From Grimontia celer (lineage in GTDB: Bacteria; Pseudomonadota; Gammaproteobacteria; Enterobacterales; Vibrionaceae), in NCBI RefSeq assembly GCF_900055185.1, contig NZ_FIZX01000005.1, positions 124,001 through 188,000 of the forward strand: a DNA stretch of 64,000 nucleotides, read 5' to 3'. The translations under genes were made by a program, and so were the position numbers. The first letter of the stretch is position 1, and every line of letters begins with the position of its first letter. The notes under the pieces were generated by a model. That model was not told the origin of the DNA, did not search any database, and saw only the letters and a list, made by a program, of their open reading frames with translations. Shown piece after piece: positions 9,808 to 18,516 of the stretch.

Positions 9808-11481
9808 ATGTCAGCAAAGAAAATGACGATTAAACAGCGTCTGACTATGTTCGTCGCTTTAGTATGTGGAATACAAATTCTTGTTGGAGCGTTTGTCTTC
9901 TATAAGTTGGCTTACATCGAAAGCCATGTTCAAGGTGTCGCTCACCGCGATATTCCCGTTCTAGAATCCCTCAGTAAAGCAACCGAGCATCAAGTCGAGC
10001 AACGTGTTCACTACAACAAAGCCTTCCGCTATGCGCTAGAAATCGGCAAAGAGCCGAACGCTCAGGAAAACTACGACAAAGAAAAAGCCTATTTTTATGA
10101 TTTAGGAACGAAAGTCGGAGAAGACCTGACCAAAATAAAAGCGCTTTTTTCTGATGGTATGGCAAACGGCACCGCTGAAGAAATTGCCGCATTTGGAGCG
10201 GCGAACGAGAAAGTGAGCGCTGTTGAGGCACTACACGGCAAGTGGACCGTGCATGTTGATGAAGTCTTTACTGAACTGGACGGCGGTCATTTTCACGAAG
10301 CTGAATTGTTGGATCAGGTAGTGGGCGATGAAGCTGAAAAAATCACGAAATCAGTAGATGGCTTGCTAAGCGATTTGGGAAAATTTACTGAAAACGCTGT
10401 GCTCGATATTGAAGAAAAAGCGATCATTCTGGAAATGACGGTTATTGGTTCGGTGATTGTGGCGTTATTGGTGGCTATCACTATTGCTAAGATCATTCTT
10501 AACCGCATCTATGAAGGTTTAAGCAAAGTGTCGGCGGCGCTGAAAGTGCAGGCAGACGGGGACTTCAGCAAGCCAACCATTTCGGACGAGCCGGGTATTA
10601 TCGGGGAGCTGCAGAAAAACCTCGAAGGTACCCGCCAAAGCACAAACAGTATGATTGCCAAAGTGGCACAGGAAGTGTCAGAGGCCGTGCATTTACTCAA
10701 TGAATCGGCGCAGGCTGTGAAGCACAATTCAGACGCGCAAAGTGGAGAAATCATGCAGGTCGCGACTGCCGTTAACGAGATGTCGGCGACAGCACAGGAA
10801 ATTGCCAATAACGCCACCCAAACCCAGCACGCCACCGAAGAAGCCTCGAGCAAATCGTCTGAGTGTATGCGCATCAATGATGAAGCGGTGAGTCAGACAC
10901 AACAACTGATTGAAAGTCTGACCCAAAGCAGTGCGGCGCTGACAGAGCTGGAAAAAAACAGCGCCAACATCACCTCTGTATTAGATGTGATTAAGGGGAT
11001 TGCCGAACAAACCAACTTGCTTGCACTGAACGCAGCCATTGAAGCGGCGCGCGCCGGTGAACAGGGTCGTGGTTTTGCCGTGGTCGCGGATGAAGTACGA
11101 AGCCTTGCACAGCGTACCCATGATTCGACCTCAGAGATTGAAACCATGATTGCCCAGCTGACCAGTGTCACCAAAGACGCAGTGGACACCATGCAGCAAA
11201 GCTGTGAAATGGGTGATAAGACCATCGCGCTGTCTAATCAATCCGCAGACTTCCTCAACCAGTCCAGCCAAGCGACGTCGACGGTAACGGACATGAATTT
11301 GCAAGTCGCCAGTGCTGCGGAAGAGCAAAGCGGTGTGGTGGAAGAGGTTAACGTGAACGTTAACAAGATTAGCGAAATGGCGGAAGAGAGTGCCCATCAG
11401 GTCGCGAACTTGGTCAATGCCACAGACAAGCTAAATGTGATTGCGAAAAACCTTAGAAGCTCGGTGGGGATGGCTTCCTGA
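9808..11481 (+). CDS. Methyl-accepting chemotaxis protein
   Basis: Chemoreceptor of 557 residues. Transmembrane helices lie at about 12-33 and 207-230, flanking a roughly 170-residue periplasmic domain that looks all-helical (4HB/HBM-like). A HAMP region and the long cytoplasmic signalling coiled coil follow. The hairpin tip [19 protein letters not shown] and the [17 protein letters not shown] segment are the MCP signature for CheA/CheW contact. The C-terminus has no NWETF-type pentapeptide, so no CheR tether is visible. The ligand cannot be inferred. It stands alone between cpxA and trmL and is closed by a terminator. Confidence 0.93.
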   Translation: MSAKKMTIKQRLTMFVALVCGIQILVGAFVFYKLAYIESHVQGVAHRDIPVLESLSKATEHQVEQRVHYNKAFRYALEIGKEPNAQENYDKEKAYFYDLGTKVGEDLTKIKALFSDGMANGTAEEIAAFGAANEKVSAVEALHGKWTVHVDEVFTELDGGHFHEAELLDQVVGDEAEKITKSVDGLLSDLGKFTENAVLDIEEKAIILEMTVIGSVIVALLVAITIAKIILNRIYEGLSKVSAALKVQADGDFSKPTISDEPGIIGELQKNLEGTRQSTNSMIAKVAQEVSEAVHLLNESAQAVKHNSDAQSGEIMQVATAVNEMSATAQEIANNATQTQHATEEASSKSSECMRINDEAVSQTQQLIESLTQSSAALTELEKNSANITSVLDVIKGIAEQTNLLALNAAIEAARAGEQGRGFAVVADEVRSLAQRTHDSTSEIETMIAQLTSVTKDAVDTMQQSCEMGDKTIALSNQSADFLNQSSQATSTVTDMNLQVASAAEEQSGVVEEVNVNVNKISEMAEESAHQVANLVNATDKLNVIAKNLRSSVGMAS

Positions 11482-11502
11482 CGCAACGAAAGCACGAAAT
11501 GA

Positions 11503-11533
11503 AAAAGCAGGCCAAGGCCTGCTTTTCTTTTTT
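11503..11533. terminator. Bidirectional terminator between the MCP gene and trmL
   Basis: AAAAGCAGGCC (11503-11513) pairs perfectly with GGCCTGCTTTT (11516-11526), followed by CTTTTTT on the plus strand. A-rich sequence on the other side allows it to act for trmL too. Confidence 0.88.
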
Positions 11534-11996
11534 AGAGTCCGCCTTCAAAGCCAAGCTGGCGCCAGGCTTCATAGCAAATTACTGATACCGAGTTTGCCAG
11601 ATTCAAGCTGCGGCTGTCCGGCACCATAGGAACGCGGATGCGGTGATCCGGTGTGAAGGCGTTGCGAACCTCATCGGGCAGGCCGCTGGTTTCCGAACCG
11701 AACAGAAACACGTCATCCGCTTGATAGCTGACATCAGAATGTGGGCGGCTGCCTTTCGTGGTGCAAGCAAAGATACGGCGATCACCCATCGCATCTAAGA
11801 AGGTCGCGTAGTCAGGATAACGGGTGACATTGGTCAGGTCGTGATAATCGAGCCCAGCACGGCGCAGTTTCTTCTCTTCGAAGTCAAAACCCAGTGGTTC
11901 AATCAAATGGAGTTTGCAGCCTGTGTTAGCCGCGAGACGGATGATGTTGCCGGTGTTCGGGGCAATCTGGGGTTCATGAAGCGCAATGTGAAACAT
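11532..11996 (-). CDS. trmL: tRNA (cytidine/uridine(34)-2'-O)-methyltransferase
   Basis: SPOUT-class enzyme that methylates the wobble ribose of tRNA-Leu isoacceptors. At 154 residues it is the small single-domain form. The start ([21 protein letters not shown]), FGSETSGLP, and the trefoil-knot segment [15 protein letters not shown] are diagnostic for TrmL. It is convergent with the MCP gene; tpiA lies upstream behind its own terminator, so it is probably transcribed alone. Confidence 0.95.
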   Translation of the reverse strand: MFHIALHEPQIAPNTGNIIRLAANTGCKLHLIEPLGFDFEEKKLRRAGLDYHDLTNVTRYPDYATFLDAMGDRRIFACTTKGSRPHSDVSYQADDVFLFGSETSGLPDEVRNAFTPDHRIRVPMVPDSRSLNLANSVSVICYEAWRQLGFEGGL

Positions 11997-12061
11997 GGAA
12001 GCAGGCTCGCCGTCAAAAGAAAAACGCAGTATAGCGGGCGAGAAAGGTCGGATAAAGAAAC

Positions 12062-12090
12062 AAAAAAGGAGAAGCCTTGGCTTCTCCTTT
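12062..12090 (-). terminator. Terminator after tpiA
   Basis: AAAGGAGAAGCC (12065-12076) and GGCTTCTCCTTT (12079-12090) form a 12-bp stem with a two-base loop. On the minus strand it is followed by a T-run (complement of 12062-12067). Confidence 0.85.
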
Positions 12091-12110
12091 CGGTTCAGAA
12101 CGGGTCTGAA

Positions 12111-12881
12111 TTACGCTTTTGCTGCCGCCGCTGCTTTTGCGATAGCTGCAAAGCTTTCTGCGTTCAGTGCTGCGCCACCAACCAGTGCACCGTCGATGTC
12201 TGGTTGTGCGAAGTACGCTTCTGCGTTCTCAGGCTTAACAGAACCGCCGTATTGGATAACAACGTTCTTCGCCACTTCTTCGCTCTTCGCTGCGATGTGT
12301 GCGCGGATTTCAGCGTGGATGCGTTGTGCATCTTCAGCAGTCGCAGCTTTACCGGTACCGATTGCCCAGATTGGCTCGTACGCGATAACAGCGCCGTTCA
12401 GTGCTTCAACACCTTGAGTGTTGATCACAGCGTCAAGTTGACGTGCACATACTGCAACAGTTTCGCCTGCTTCGTTTTGTGCTTCAGATTCACCGATACA
12501 CAGAACAGGAACCAGACCGTGCTCTTTCAGGAATGCGAATTTCTTAGCAACGTACTCGTCAGACTCTGCGTGGTAATCACGACGCTCTGAGTGACCGATG
12601 ATGATGTGAGTCGCACCGAAGTCTTTCAGCATTTCCGGAGAAATGTCGCCAGTGAACGCGCCGCTAGCGTTAACGTCAACGTTCTGAGAGCCCAGCAGGA
12701 TTTTGCTTTCTGCTTTGCCCAGCAGTTGCTCTGCCAGATCCAGGTACATTACTGGTGGTGCAATCGCTACGTCTACACCTTCAACGCCAGCAAGTTGTGC
12801 GTCCAGACCTTTGATCAGATCTGCTACCATGGCTTTACTGCCGTTCAGTTTCCAGTTACCCATTACCAATGGACGGCGCAT
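12111..12881 (-). CDS. tpiA: Triosephosphate isomerase
   Basis: Interconverts glyceraldehyde-3-phosphate and dihydroxyacetone phosphate. The start was set at ATG 12881 ([14 protein letters not shown]), which has GGAGG about eight bases upstream and gives 256 residues; the frame stays open further upstream but that part is not conserved. Catalytic residues are visible: Asn and Lys in GNWKLNG, His in IGHSERR, Glu in [14 protein letters not shown]. The phosphate-binding QYGGSVKP loop is present near the C-terminus. Confidence 0.97.
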   Translation of the reverse strand: MRRPLVMGNWKLNGSKAMVADLIKGLDAQLAGVEGVDVAIAPPVMYLDLAEQLLGKAESKILLGSQNVDVNASGAFTGDISPEMLKDFGATHIIIGHSERRDYHAESDEYVAKKFAFLKEHGLVPVLCIGESEAQNEAGETVAVCARQLDAVINTQGVEALNGAVIAYEPIWAIGTGKAATAEDAQRIHAEIRAHIAAKSEEVAKNVVIQYGGSVKPENAEAYFAQPDIDGALVGGAALNAESFAAIAKAAAAAKA

Positions 12882-13161
12882 AGGGAATTCCTCCGTAATC
12901 CAATTATCGAAATTCAGTTTCGGGAACGATAACAGCACCGCTGTCAGCGTTTCCTGTCCAAAATCATAAATGCCATCGTTTGTACTCGTTTTGCGCGCAA
13001 ATGTGAACCTTTGAGTAACAAAATTTCGTTATAAATTTTCGGATTAGCGCAAGCGAGTGAAAGACGGCGTGGTGTGATCTGAGGAGAATATTCTTCTCTT
13101 TAGTAACAATCGCCCGAAATGCTGCGGTAAAGTGGCTCATTATCGTAACAAGGAGTGAGTT

Positions 13162-13515
13162 ATGCCCCATATTGTCATGGAGTACAGTGATCCGGTTTCA
13201 GAGCGGGTCAGCGTTGGCCAGCTCTTGGAAGATCTGCATCAGACTGCGATTGGTAGCGGTATTTTCGATGTCAGTGACGTTAAGTCACGAGCTTATGCCT
13301 GCCATGATTGGCTGGTTGCGGATAAGGATGATCAGGAAAACTTCATCCACGTCACCTTGTGGCTGTTGGACGGACGTGACGAAGAGCAAAAGCGAAACCT
13401 CAGCCATGCGTTTTTAGATGTGATGCAACAGCATGCGCCGGAAGTGGCAAGCTTATCAGTAGATGTCAGGGATATGGACAGACGCTGGTATGCGAAGGTA
13501 AAGCGCGACGCTTAG
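13162..13515 (+). CDS. 5-carboxymethyl-2-hydroxymuconate delta-isomerase family protein
   Basis: This 117-residue protein belongs to the tautomerase superfamily as judged by Pro directly after the initiator Met (MPHIVMEYSD), the catalytic base of HpcD/CHMI, plus the conserved FDVSDVKSRAY segment and the HVTLWLLDGR strand. A ribosome site (AAGGAG) precedes the ATG. In other bacteria this enzyme acts in homoprotocatechuate degradation, but no other gene of that pathway is present here, so its real substrate is unknown. It stands alone downstream of the divergent tpiA. Confidence 0.85.
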   Translation: MPHIVMEYSDPVSERVSVGQLLEDLHQTAIGSGIFDVSDVKSRAYACHDWLVADKDDQENFIHVTLWLLDGRDEEQKRNLSHAFLDVMQQHAPEVASLSVDVRDMDRRWYAKVKRDA

Positions 13516-13576
13516 CTTAGTGCGTGATTGAAGGCAAAAAAGGGCGGCGGTGGCGAACCACCGCTCAAAAACTGAG

Positions 13577-13915
13577 TTAGCCTTCAATCGCAACGGTTGC
13601 TTCGTTACGTTTCGGGTGCAATGTAGTGACGGTTGCGCTTCGCTCAGTTAAAGCTTGTGGGTTATTGATGGCGGTTGAGAAGCGGTCAAATTGACGCATC
13701 AACTCTTTCATCAACAACGCATTCACGTGGTTTGGGTTTTTCCCTGACGCGATCACTCGGTTGATATGGCTCATCTGTGCACGCAGCTTTGGCTGCATAC
13801 TTTCGCTGGCGCTCTCGATGATCTCTTCGCTCATTTCAATCCTCAGCGCTTCCAGTGCTTGCGGATCGTTTTCTGCTAACGCTTTTAATTCGTCAAATGA
13901 AGGCAACGTTTTCAT
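13577..13915 (-). CDS. DUF3135 family protein
   Basis: Small soluble protein of 112 residues, apparently mostly helical. The N-terminal LPSFDELKALAENDPQALEAL stretch matches my memory of the DUF3135 family, common in vibrios and relatives and of unknown function. The start was placed at ATG 13915, with GAGGAG eight bases upstream; an ATG 24 bases further upstream is less well placed. There is no signal peptide or membrane segment. It follows fpr in orientation but a 278-bp gap with a hairpin separates them. Confidence 0.75.
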   Translation of the reverse strand: MKTLPSFDELKALAENDPQALEALRIEMSEEIIESASESMQPKLRAQMSHINRVIASGKNPNHVNALLMKELMRQFDRFSTAINNPQALTERSATVTTLHPKRNEATVAIEG

Positions 13916-14135
13916 GGCATTACTCCTCTGGCTGCGCATGACTTGCCTTAGACTATACGGTTAAAAAATGAGCGATCAATCACACTTGTGATTCATAAGT
14001 GAGACAATAACTGTTAATGGATTGGGTGTGTTTTGAGTCTGATACAGGTAATTGGTTGATTGCGCCCAAAAACACGATATACGGTATTTTCCAGTCTCAA
14101 TAATAAGAATGAGTGTGAAAGTTTGTGATTTTTTC

Positions 14136-14169
14136 TTTGAGAGGGAAAAACGGACGTTTTCCCCTCAAA
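14136..14169. repeat. Strong hairpin between fpr and the DUF3135 gene
   Basis: TTTGAG-A-GGGAAAA (14136-14149) pairs with TTTTCCC-CTCAAA (14157-14169), 13 pairs with one bulged A. It begins 25 bases after the fpr stop. No T-run follows on the minus strand, so it is either a weak terminator or an mRNA 3'-end stabiliser. Confidence 0.6.
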
Positions 14170-14193
14170 AGTAGGCAGGATAAGTAGTCAGTT

Positions 14194-14937
14194 TTACCAA
14201 TATTGTTCGGTCGTGATGTTGCCAGGCTTGCGGCGCAGGTTCTTCTCTAACCCTTTTTCTATCAAAATGGCGCGAACATCTTTAACCATCTGTGGGTTAC
14301 CGCAAAGCATTACCTGACTTTTCTCTTGGGCCATATTCAGCCCGACAACCCGCTCTAATAGACCATCTTCAAGCGCGTGTGTAATGCGTCCCGACAGTGC
14401 CCCAGCCTTAGGCTCACGGCTGACAAAAGGTTGTACGATGATTTGATCGCTGCGCTTTTGTTTGAGCTCGTTAATTTCTGCTTGATAGCTAAGATCAGCA
14501 GAAAAACGCACGGCATGTACCAACACCACTTTTCGAAAACGTTGCCAAACTTCGTCTTCTTGCAAAATAGACAAGAAGGGACCAATAGCGGTGCCGGTGG
14601 ACAACATCCATAAGTCTTCCCCTTCAGGAATTTCTTCCAATGTGAAAAAGCCGCTGGCTTCTTGAGTGATCAAGACGGAATCGCCAGCTTCAAGTTCATG
14701 TAAGCGGGGAGAGAGCAAGCCATCCGCGACGCGGGTGGCGTAAATTTCAAGGTATTTGCTGCTGGGAGGATTAACGAAGGAGTAAGCGCGTTGAATAATT
14801 TTGCCGTCAATTTCCAAGCCGAGCTTAGTAAATTGCCCCGCGGTAAAGGGAGCCACATCGGCATCGAGGACGAGGCTGAACAGATCTTTACTCCAGCGAC
14901 GATTTTCAATAACTTCCGCTTTGATCCAAGTAGCCAT
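14194..14937 (-). CDS. fpr: Ferredoxin--NADP reductase
   Basis: Flavoprotein of 247 residues that passes electrons between NADPH and ferredoxin/flavodoxin. The FAD-binding motif RAYSFVNPPS and the NADP-binding TGTAIGPFLSIL are visible, and the C-terminus ends in an aromatic residue (EQYW) as in E. coli Fpr. It lies 36 bp downstream of a cysteine-rich regulator in the same orientation, so the two probably form an operon. Fpr supplies electrons for Fe-S repair and radical enzymes, which fits the suggested Fe-S nature of that regulator. Confidence 0.95.
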   Translation of the reverse strand: MATWIKAEVIENRRWSKDLFSLVLDADVAPFTAGQFTKLGLEIDGKIIQRAYSFVNPPSSKYLEIYATRVADGLLSPRLHELEAGDSVLITQEASGFFTLEEIPEGEDLWMLSTGTAIGPFLSILQEDEVWQRFRKVVLVHAVRFSADLSYQAEINELKQKRSDQIIVQPFVSREPKAGALSGRITHALEDGLLERVVGLNMAQEKSQVMLCGNPQMVKDVRAILIEKGLEKNLRRKPGNITTEQYW

Positions 14938-14973
14938 GCAACCCCCTCATTAAAATTTAGTTTTTTGTGCGCA

Positions 14974-15594
14974 TTACTCTCGTGCTTGAACTTTGTATGT
15001 ACAACGACGCTGCCCTTCAATAATGTGCTCTTCGCGCGTGACCTGATACTCGTCACCGAGTACGGATCGGAAGATATTTTTTTCTGATTTACACAATGCC
15101 GGGCAACGCTTGGCGGCCTGACAGATAGGACAGTGATTTTCGATTAACAAGAAACCGTCATCGATTTCCTGCAGCTCAGCCATGTAACCTTCGCTCTCTC
15201 TAAGATACGCCAAGGTTTCAAGTTTAGCCTTTAAATTGTGGCAATCTTTGAGCGCGTCGCGGTAATGCTGCAACGTTTTTTCTTCCCGTTGCTGAATCAC
15301 TTTCTTAAGGCCGGCCTCGCCAAACAAAGACTCCACTGAGTCGATCACTGAAATGGCGAGATCGCCGTGGCTATCGGCAAAGCGGCGATGACCTTCTGCT
15401 GTCAGCGACCAATGGCGGGTTGGGCGGCCAACTTTGACGCGAATATCACTAAAATCCAACAGGCCTTCGTCTTCCATAGCCTGAAGGTGCTGGCGTATGC
15501 CCATGGTGGTTAAGCCCATTTCATCTGCCAACACTCGCGCACTCACGGCGCCTTCACGTTTTATCTTGTGCAGGATTTTATCGACTGTTTTCAT
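14974..15594 (-). CDS. HTH transcriptional regulator with C-terminal cysteine cluster (SufR-like)
   Basis: The 206-residue protein has an N-terminal winged-helix DNA-binding domain (about 1-70; VSARVLADEMGLTTMGIRQHL, then a GRPTRHW wing) and a C-terminal domain with cysteines 155, 158, 164 and 168 in HCPICQAAKRCPALC plus Cys198 in GQRRCTY. This layout resembles COG2345/SufR-type regulators whose cysteines hold an Fe-S cluster; cluster binding here is inferred. It is upstream of fpr and divergent from an efflux-pump operon, both plausible targets. SoxR and MarR are less likely because their cysteine or domain layout differs. Confidence 0.82.
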   Translation of the reverse strand: MKTVDKILHKIKREGAVSARVLADEMGLTTMGIRQHLQAMEDEGLLDFSDIRVKVGRPTRHWSLTAEGHRRFADSHGDLAISVIDSVESLFGEAGLKKVIQQREEKTLQHYRDALKDCHNLKAKLETLAYLRESEGYMAELQEIDDGFLLIENHCPICQAAKRCPALCKSEKNIFRSVLGDEYQVTREEHIIEGQRRCTYKVQARE

Positions 15595-15896
15595 CGCATC
15601 TTCGTCACTGATTTGGATACTTCATTATGCGGGGATGTAGGTAAATAAAGCAATGTCTTTACTAATTTAATGCTAATTCATTGGGGCAAGGGCCGCCATT
15701 TCAGTAACGGAAAATCAAACGGCGCTGCCCCATGTCGTCAAAGTGAGATGCACTGTCACATCCTTAAAAATCACACCTGAAAGTCAACTGATCGCATAAG
15801 GTGGCGGTACGAAGGTGTATTTCGCTGTCTAGACTCTCCCGATGTTTTAAGAATCAGGTTATCTGTTCTCAGCTTTTGGCGGTCGCAGGAGGTCGC
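15595..15896. promoter_or_regulatory. Divergent control region between the cysteine-cluster regulator and the efflux operon
   Basis: This 302-bp gap contains promoters for both directions. An inverted repeat GTAAA (15641-15645) / TTTAC (15658-15662) lies about 50 bases upstream of the regulator start and is a candidate operator. An AGGAGG ribosome site (15887-15892) sets the efflux adaptor start. No gene was seen in the gap. Confidence 0.4.
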
Positions 15897-16925
15897 ATGA
15901 CGGAGCAAAAAAAATTCCCCATTAGAAATCTCATCATTCTGGCTGGGGTTGCCGCGATACTGGTGATTGCCGCCTATTTCTATATTCGTCATCAAGAGCA
16001 GTATCCCAGCACTGACGATGCCTATGTGCATGGCCACATTCTTTACATCGCGCCCCAAATAAGCGGTCAACTGACGGAAGTGAATGTGGTTGATTTTGAC
16101 CATGTGGACAAAGGGCAGGTGATTGCCCGCATTAATCCTGCGCCTTACCAAGCCAGAGTCGAGCAAGCTAAGGCTGCATACGAAAACGCAGTGGCCGCCA
16201 ACAAAGCAACCAGTGATGCGATTGTTGGTGCGAGTGCGCAAATCCAATCTGCCTCCGCGCAACTGAATGACACCGAAGAGAAGTACCGACGCAATATGGC
16301 GCTGGTGGAACGTGGTGTGCTGCCAAAACAATCCGGTGATGATTTAAAAGCAGAACTGGCAGCGGCGAAAAACAACCTCGACGCCGCGCGGGCGAGAATG
16401 TCTCAGCTCATTAGTGAGCAGGGTGCATCTGGTACTGAAGCACCCGCGGTGCGGCAGGCGGCAGCTGCACTTTCAGAAGCGTCTTTAAATCTTTCCTACA
16501 CCACAATTATTGCGCCGACTTCCGGCACGCTGGGGGATGTGAAAGTGCGTCCGGGCAGTGTGGTTGCGCCGGGACAGTCCTTAATGCCGATGATTGAGGA
16601 TAATTCCCTCTGGGTGGAGGCCAATTACAAAGAAGATGCGCTGGGTTATATCCAACCTGATATGACGGCCACGATCGTGTTGGATATGTACTCTGATGTG
16701 ACCTTCAAAGGCGTGGTGCAGGCGATTTCGCCGGCAAGTGGTACCTCTTTTTCCTTGTTGCCACCCGAAAATGCCACCGGTAACTGGGTGAAAGTGCCGC
16801 AACGATTTCCGGTGAGATTGACCATCACGAGAGAGGCTGACGAGCCGCCACTGAGGGTTGGGGCAAGTGCGACGGTAACCATTGATACCCTTGCGAAGGC
16901 GAAAGCCAATGACAGCCAACAGTGA
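15897..16925 (+). CDS. EmrA-like HlyD-family membrane-fusion protein
   Basis: Periplasmic adaptor of a multidrug efflux pump, 342 residues. It has an N-terminal transmembrane anchor (about 10-30, LIILAGVAAILVIAAYFYI), the paired lipoyl/barrel-sandwich motif STDDAYVHGHILYIAPQISG, a coiled-coil hairpin (about 95-190), and a beta-barrel ending VTIDTLAKAK. The start at 15897 is chosen because AGGAGG lies just before it, although the frame extends upstream. The stop overlaps the start of the following transporter gene. The EmrAB or VceAB type is likely; the substrate is unknown. Confidence 0.9.
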   Translation: MTEQKKFPIRNLIILAGVAAILVIAAYFYIRHQEQYPSTDDAYVHGHILYIAPQISGQLTEVNVVDFDHVDKGQVIARINPAPYQARVEQAKAAYENAVAANKATSDAIVGASAQIQSASAQLNDTEEKYRRNMALVERGVLPKQSGDDLKAELAAAKNNLDAARARMSQLISEQGASGTEAPAVRQAAAALSEASLNLSYTTIIAPTSGTLGDVKVRPGSVVAPGQSLMPMIEDNSLWVEANYKEDALGYIQPDMTATIVLDMYSDVTFKGVVQAISPASGTSFSLLPPENATGNWVKVPQRFPVRLTITREADEPPLRVGASATVTIDTLAKAKANDSQQ

Positions 16926-18453
16926 TGTTTCTCCGCAGCCGATGGAGGCTGGCAGTGCGAGGTTGATGGTCACTTTGGCGGTGATGCTCTCCGCCATCAT
17001 GGTGTTGCTGGACATGACTATCGCCAATGTGTCGCTGCCGCATATGATGGGCGCGCTGGGTGTGACCTCTGAGCAGGTAACCTGGGTGCTGACTTCTTAC
17101 TCGATGGCAGAGGCGATATGTATTCCCCTGGCGAGCTACCTCAGCCTGAAATTCGGTGTGCGTAAGCTGCTGTTGGTGTCTGTCGCGGGATTTATTACGA
17201 CTTCTGCACTTTGTGGGCAGGCGGACACCCTGACTGAAATGATCATCTTTCGCATTATGCAGGGCGCATTTGGGGCCGCCGTCATCCCACTTTCTCAATC
17301 CATCATGGTGCAGATTTATCCCAAGGAAGAGCGCGGCAAAGCGATGGCGCTCTTTTCTGTCGGGGTTTTACTTGGCCCGATTCTTGGCCCCACGGTGGGC
17401 GGTCTTATCACCGAGAACATGGACTGGCGCTGGATTTTCTACGTAAATGTGCCTGTCGGAGCTTTGTGCCTGTCATTGCTGTACTTTTTTGTACACCTGG
17501 ATGGTCGGGGTAAAACCACTGTCGATTGGCCCTTGGTGTTTGGTATGGCCATCGGTATTGGTCTGCTTCAGATGGTACTTGAGCGAGGAAATGAGGATGG
17601 CTGGTTCAGCTCGAACACTATTTTGTTCTCGATGGTGATTGCGGTGCTGGCGTGGGCATTCTTTCTTGTGCGATCGTTTCGTACCAAAGGCGAAATTGCC
17701 CCCATGTGGCTGTTGAAAGATCGAAATCTGCTGCTTTCGTGCATTGTCATGACGGGCTTTTCCATGGGTATGTTCGGTATCACCCAATTGCAGCCGATGA
17801 TGCTTGAGCAACTGTTGAATTATCCGGTAGATACTACTGGCTTTGTGATGGCACCCAGAGGACTGGCCTCCGCCATTGTGCTGCTTTCTATTTCCCGGAT
17901 TATCGACCGTTTGGATCCGCGAATGCTGATTGTTATTGGACTGGTTCTGAATGGTATCGGCAGCTTTATGATGATGCGCTACTCGCTGGATATCGATATT
18001 TATTGGGTGCTGCTGCCAAGCATCATTCAAGGCGCTGGAATGGGCTTGGTCTTTGCGCCACTGAGCCAACTGGCATACGCGACGCTCGCGCCAAATCATG
18101 CGGTAGGCGGGGCGGTGGTGTTTAATCTTTGCCGGACACTGGGTGGTTCATTCGGTATCTCTATCGTTAACACTTACTTCAGTCGCATCCAGCAAAAAGA
18201 ATGGAACTCTCTAGGGGGAGGGATCACGCCCGAAAACCCGGTGGTTCAGCAATTTGCGGCAGCGCAGGGGCAGTCGGTCACTGATCCAGGGTTTATTGCG
18301 ACGGTGACCAATATGCTTCACCAGCAATCAACGTTGCTCGCCTTCGTTTACACCTTCGGATTTATCATGGTGTCCTACTTCTTTTTGGTGCCTTTATTGG
18401 CGCTGTTCAAAAAAGGCGAGAAACGGGAAGGTGATTTGCCGGGCGGCCATTGA
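16909..18453 (+). CDS. EmrB-like DHA2-family (14-TM) drug-efflux MFS transporter
   Basis: Proton-driven inner-membrane exporter, 514 residues, with 14 predicted transmembrane helices. The DHA motif DMTIANVSLPHM in helix 1 and the antiporter motif C (GVLLGPILGPTVGGLI) in helix 5 are visible. It begins inside the last codons of the adaptor gene (17-base overlap), showing translational coupling. With the adaptor it should form an EmrAB-type tripartite pump with a TolC-like channel encoded elsewhere. A terminator follows. Confidence 0.93.
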   Translation: MTANSDVSPQPMEAGSARLMVTLAVMLSAIMVLLDMTIANVSLPHMMGALGVTSEQVTWVLTSYSMAEAICIPLASYLSLKFGVRKLLLVSVAGFITTSALCGQADTLTEMIIFRIMQGAFGAAVIPLSQSIMVQIYPKEERGKAMALFSVGVLLGPILGPTVGGLITENMDWRWIFYVNVPVGALCLSLLYFFVHLDGRGKTTVDWPLVFGMAIGIGLLQMVLERGNEDGWFSSNTILFSMVIAVLAWAFFLVRSFRTKGEIAPMWLLKDRNLLLSCIVMTGFSMGMFGITQLQPMMLEQLLNYPVDTTGFVMAPRGLASAIVLLSISRIIDRLDPRMLIVIGLVLNGIGSFMMMRYSLDIDIYWVLLPSIIQGAGMGLVFAPLSQLAYATLAPNHAVGGAVVFNLCRTLGGSFGISIVNTYFSRIQQKEWNSLGGGITPENPVVQQFAAAQGQSVTDPGFIATVTNMLHQQSTLLAFVYTFGFIMVSYFFLVPLLALFKKGEKREGDLPGGH

Positions 18454-18471
18454 GTGCTCTGACCTATAAAC

Positions 18472-18499
18472 AAAAAAGCACGCCTTGGCGTGCTTTTTT
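18472..18499. terminator. Bidirectional terminator between the efflux operon and glpX
   Basis: AAAAAAGCACGCC (18472-18484) pairs with GGCGTGCTTTTTT (18487-18499), a 13-bp stem with a two-base loop and A/T-runs on both sides. Confidence 0.9.
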
Positions 18500-18516
18500 G
18501 TTGTCCATCTCTGCAA

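Noticed and set aside
11841-12590. Long open frame on the plus strand opposite trmL and tpiA
   Set aside because: It runs antisense to two well-conserved genes, has no family motifs, and its composition is explained by the opposite-strand codons.
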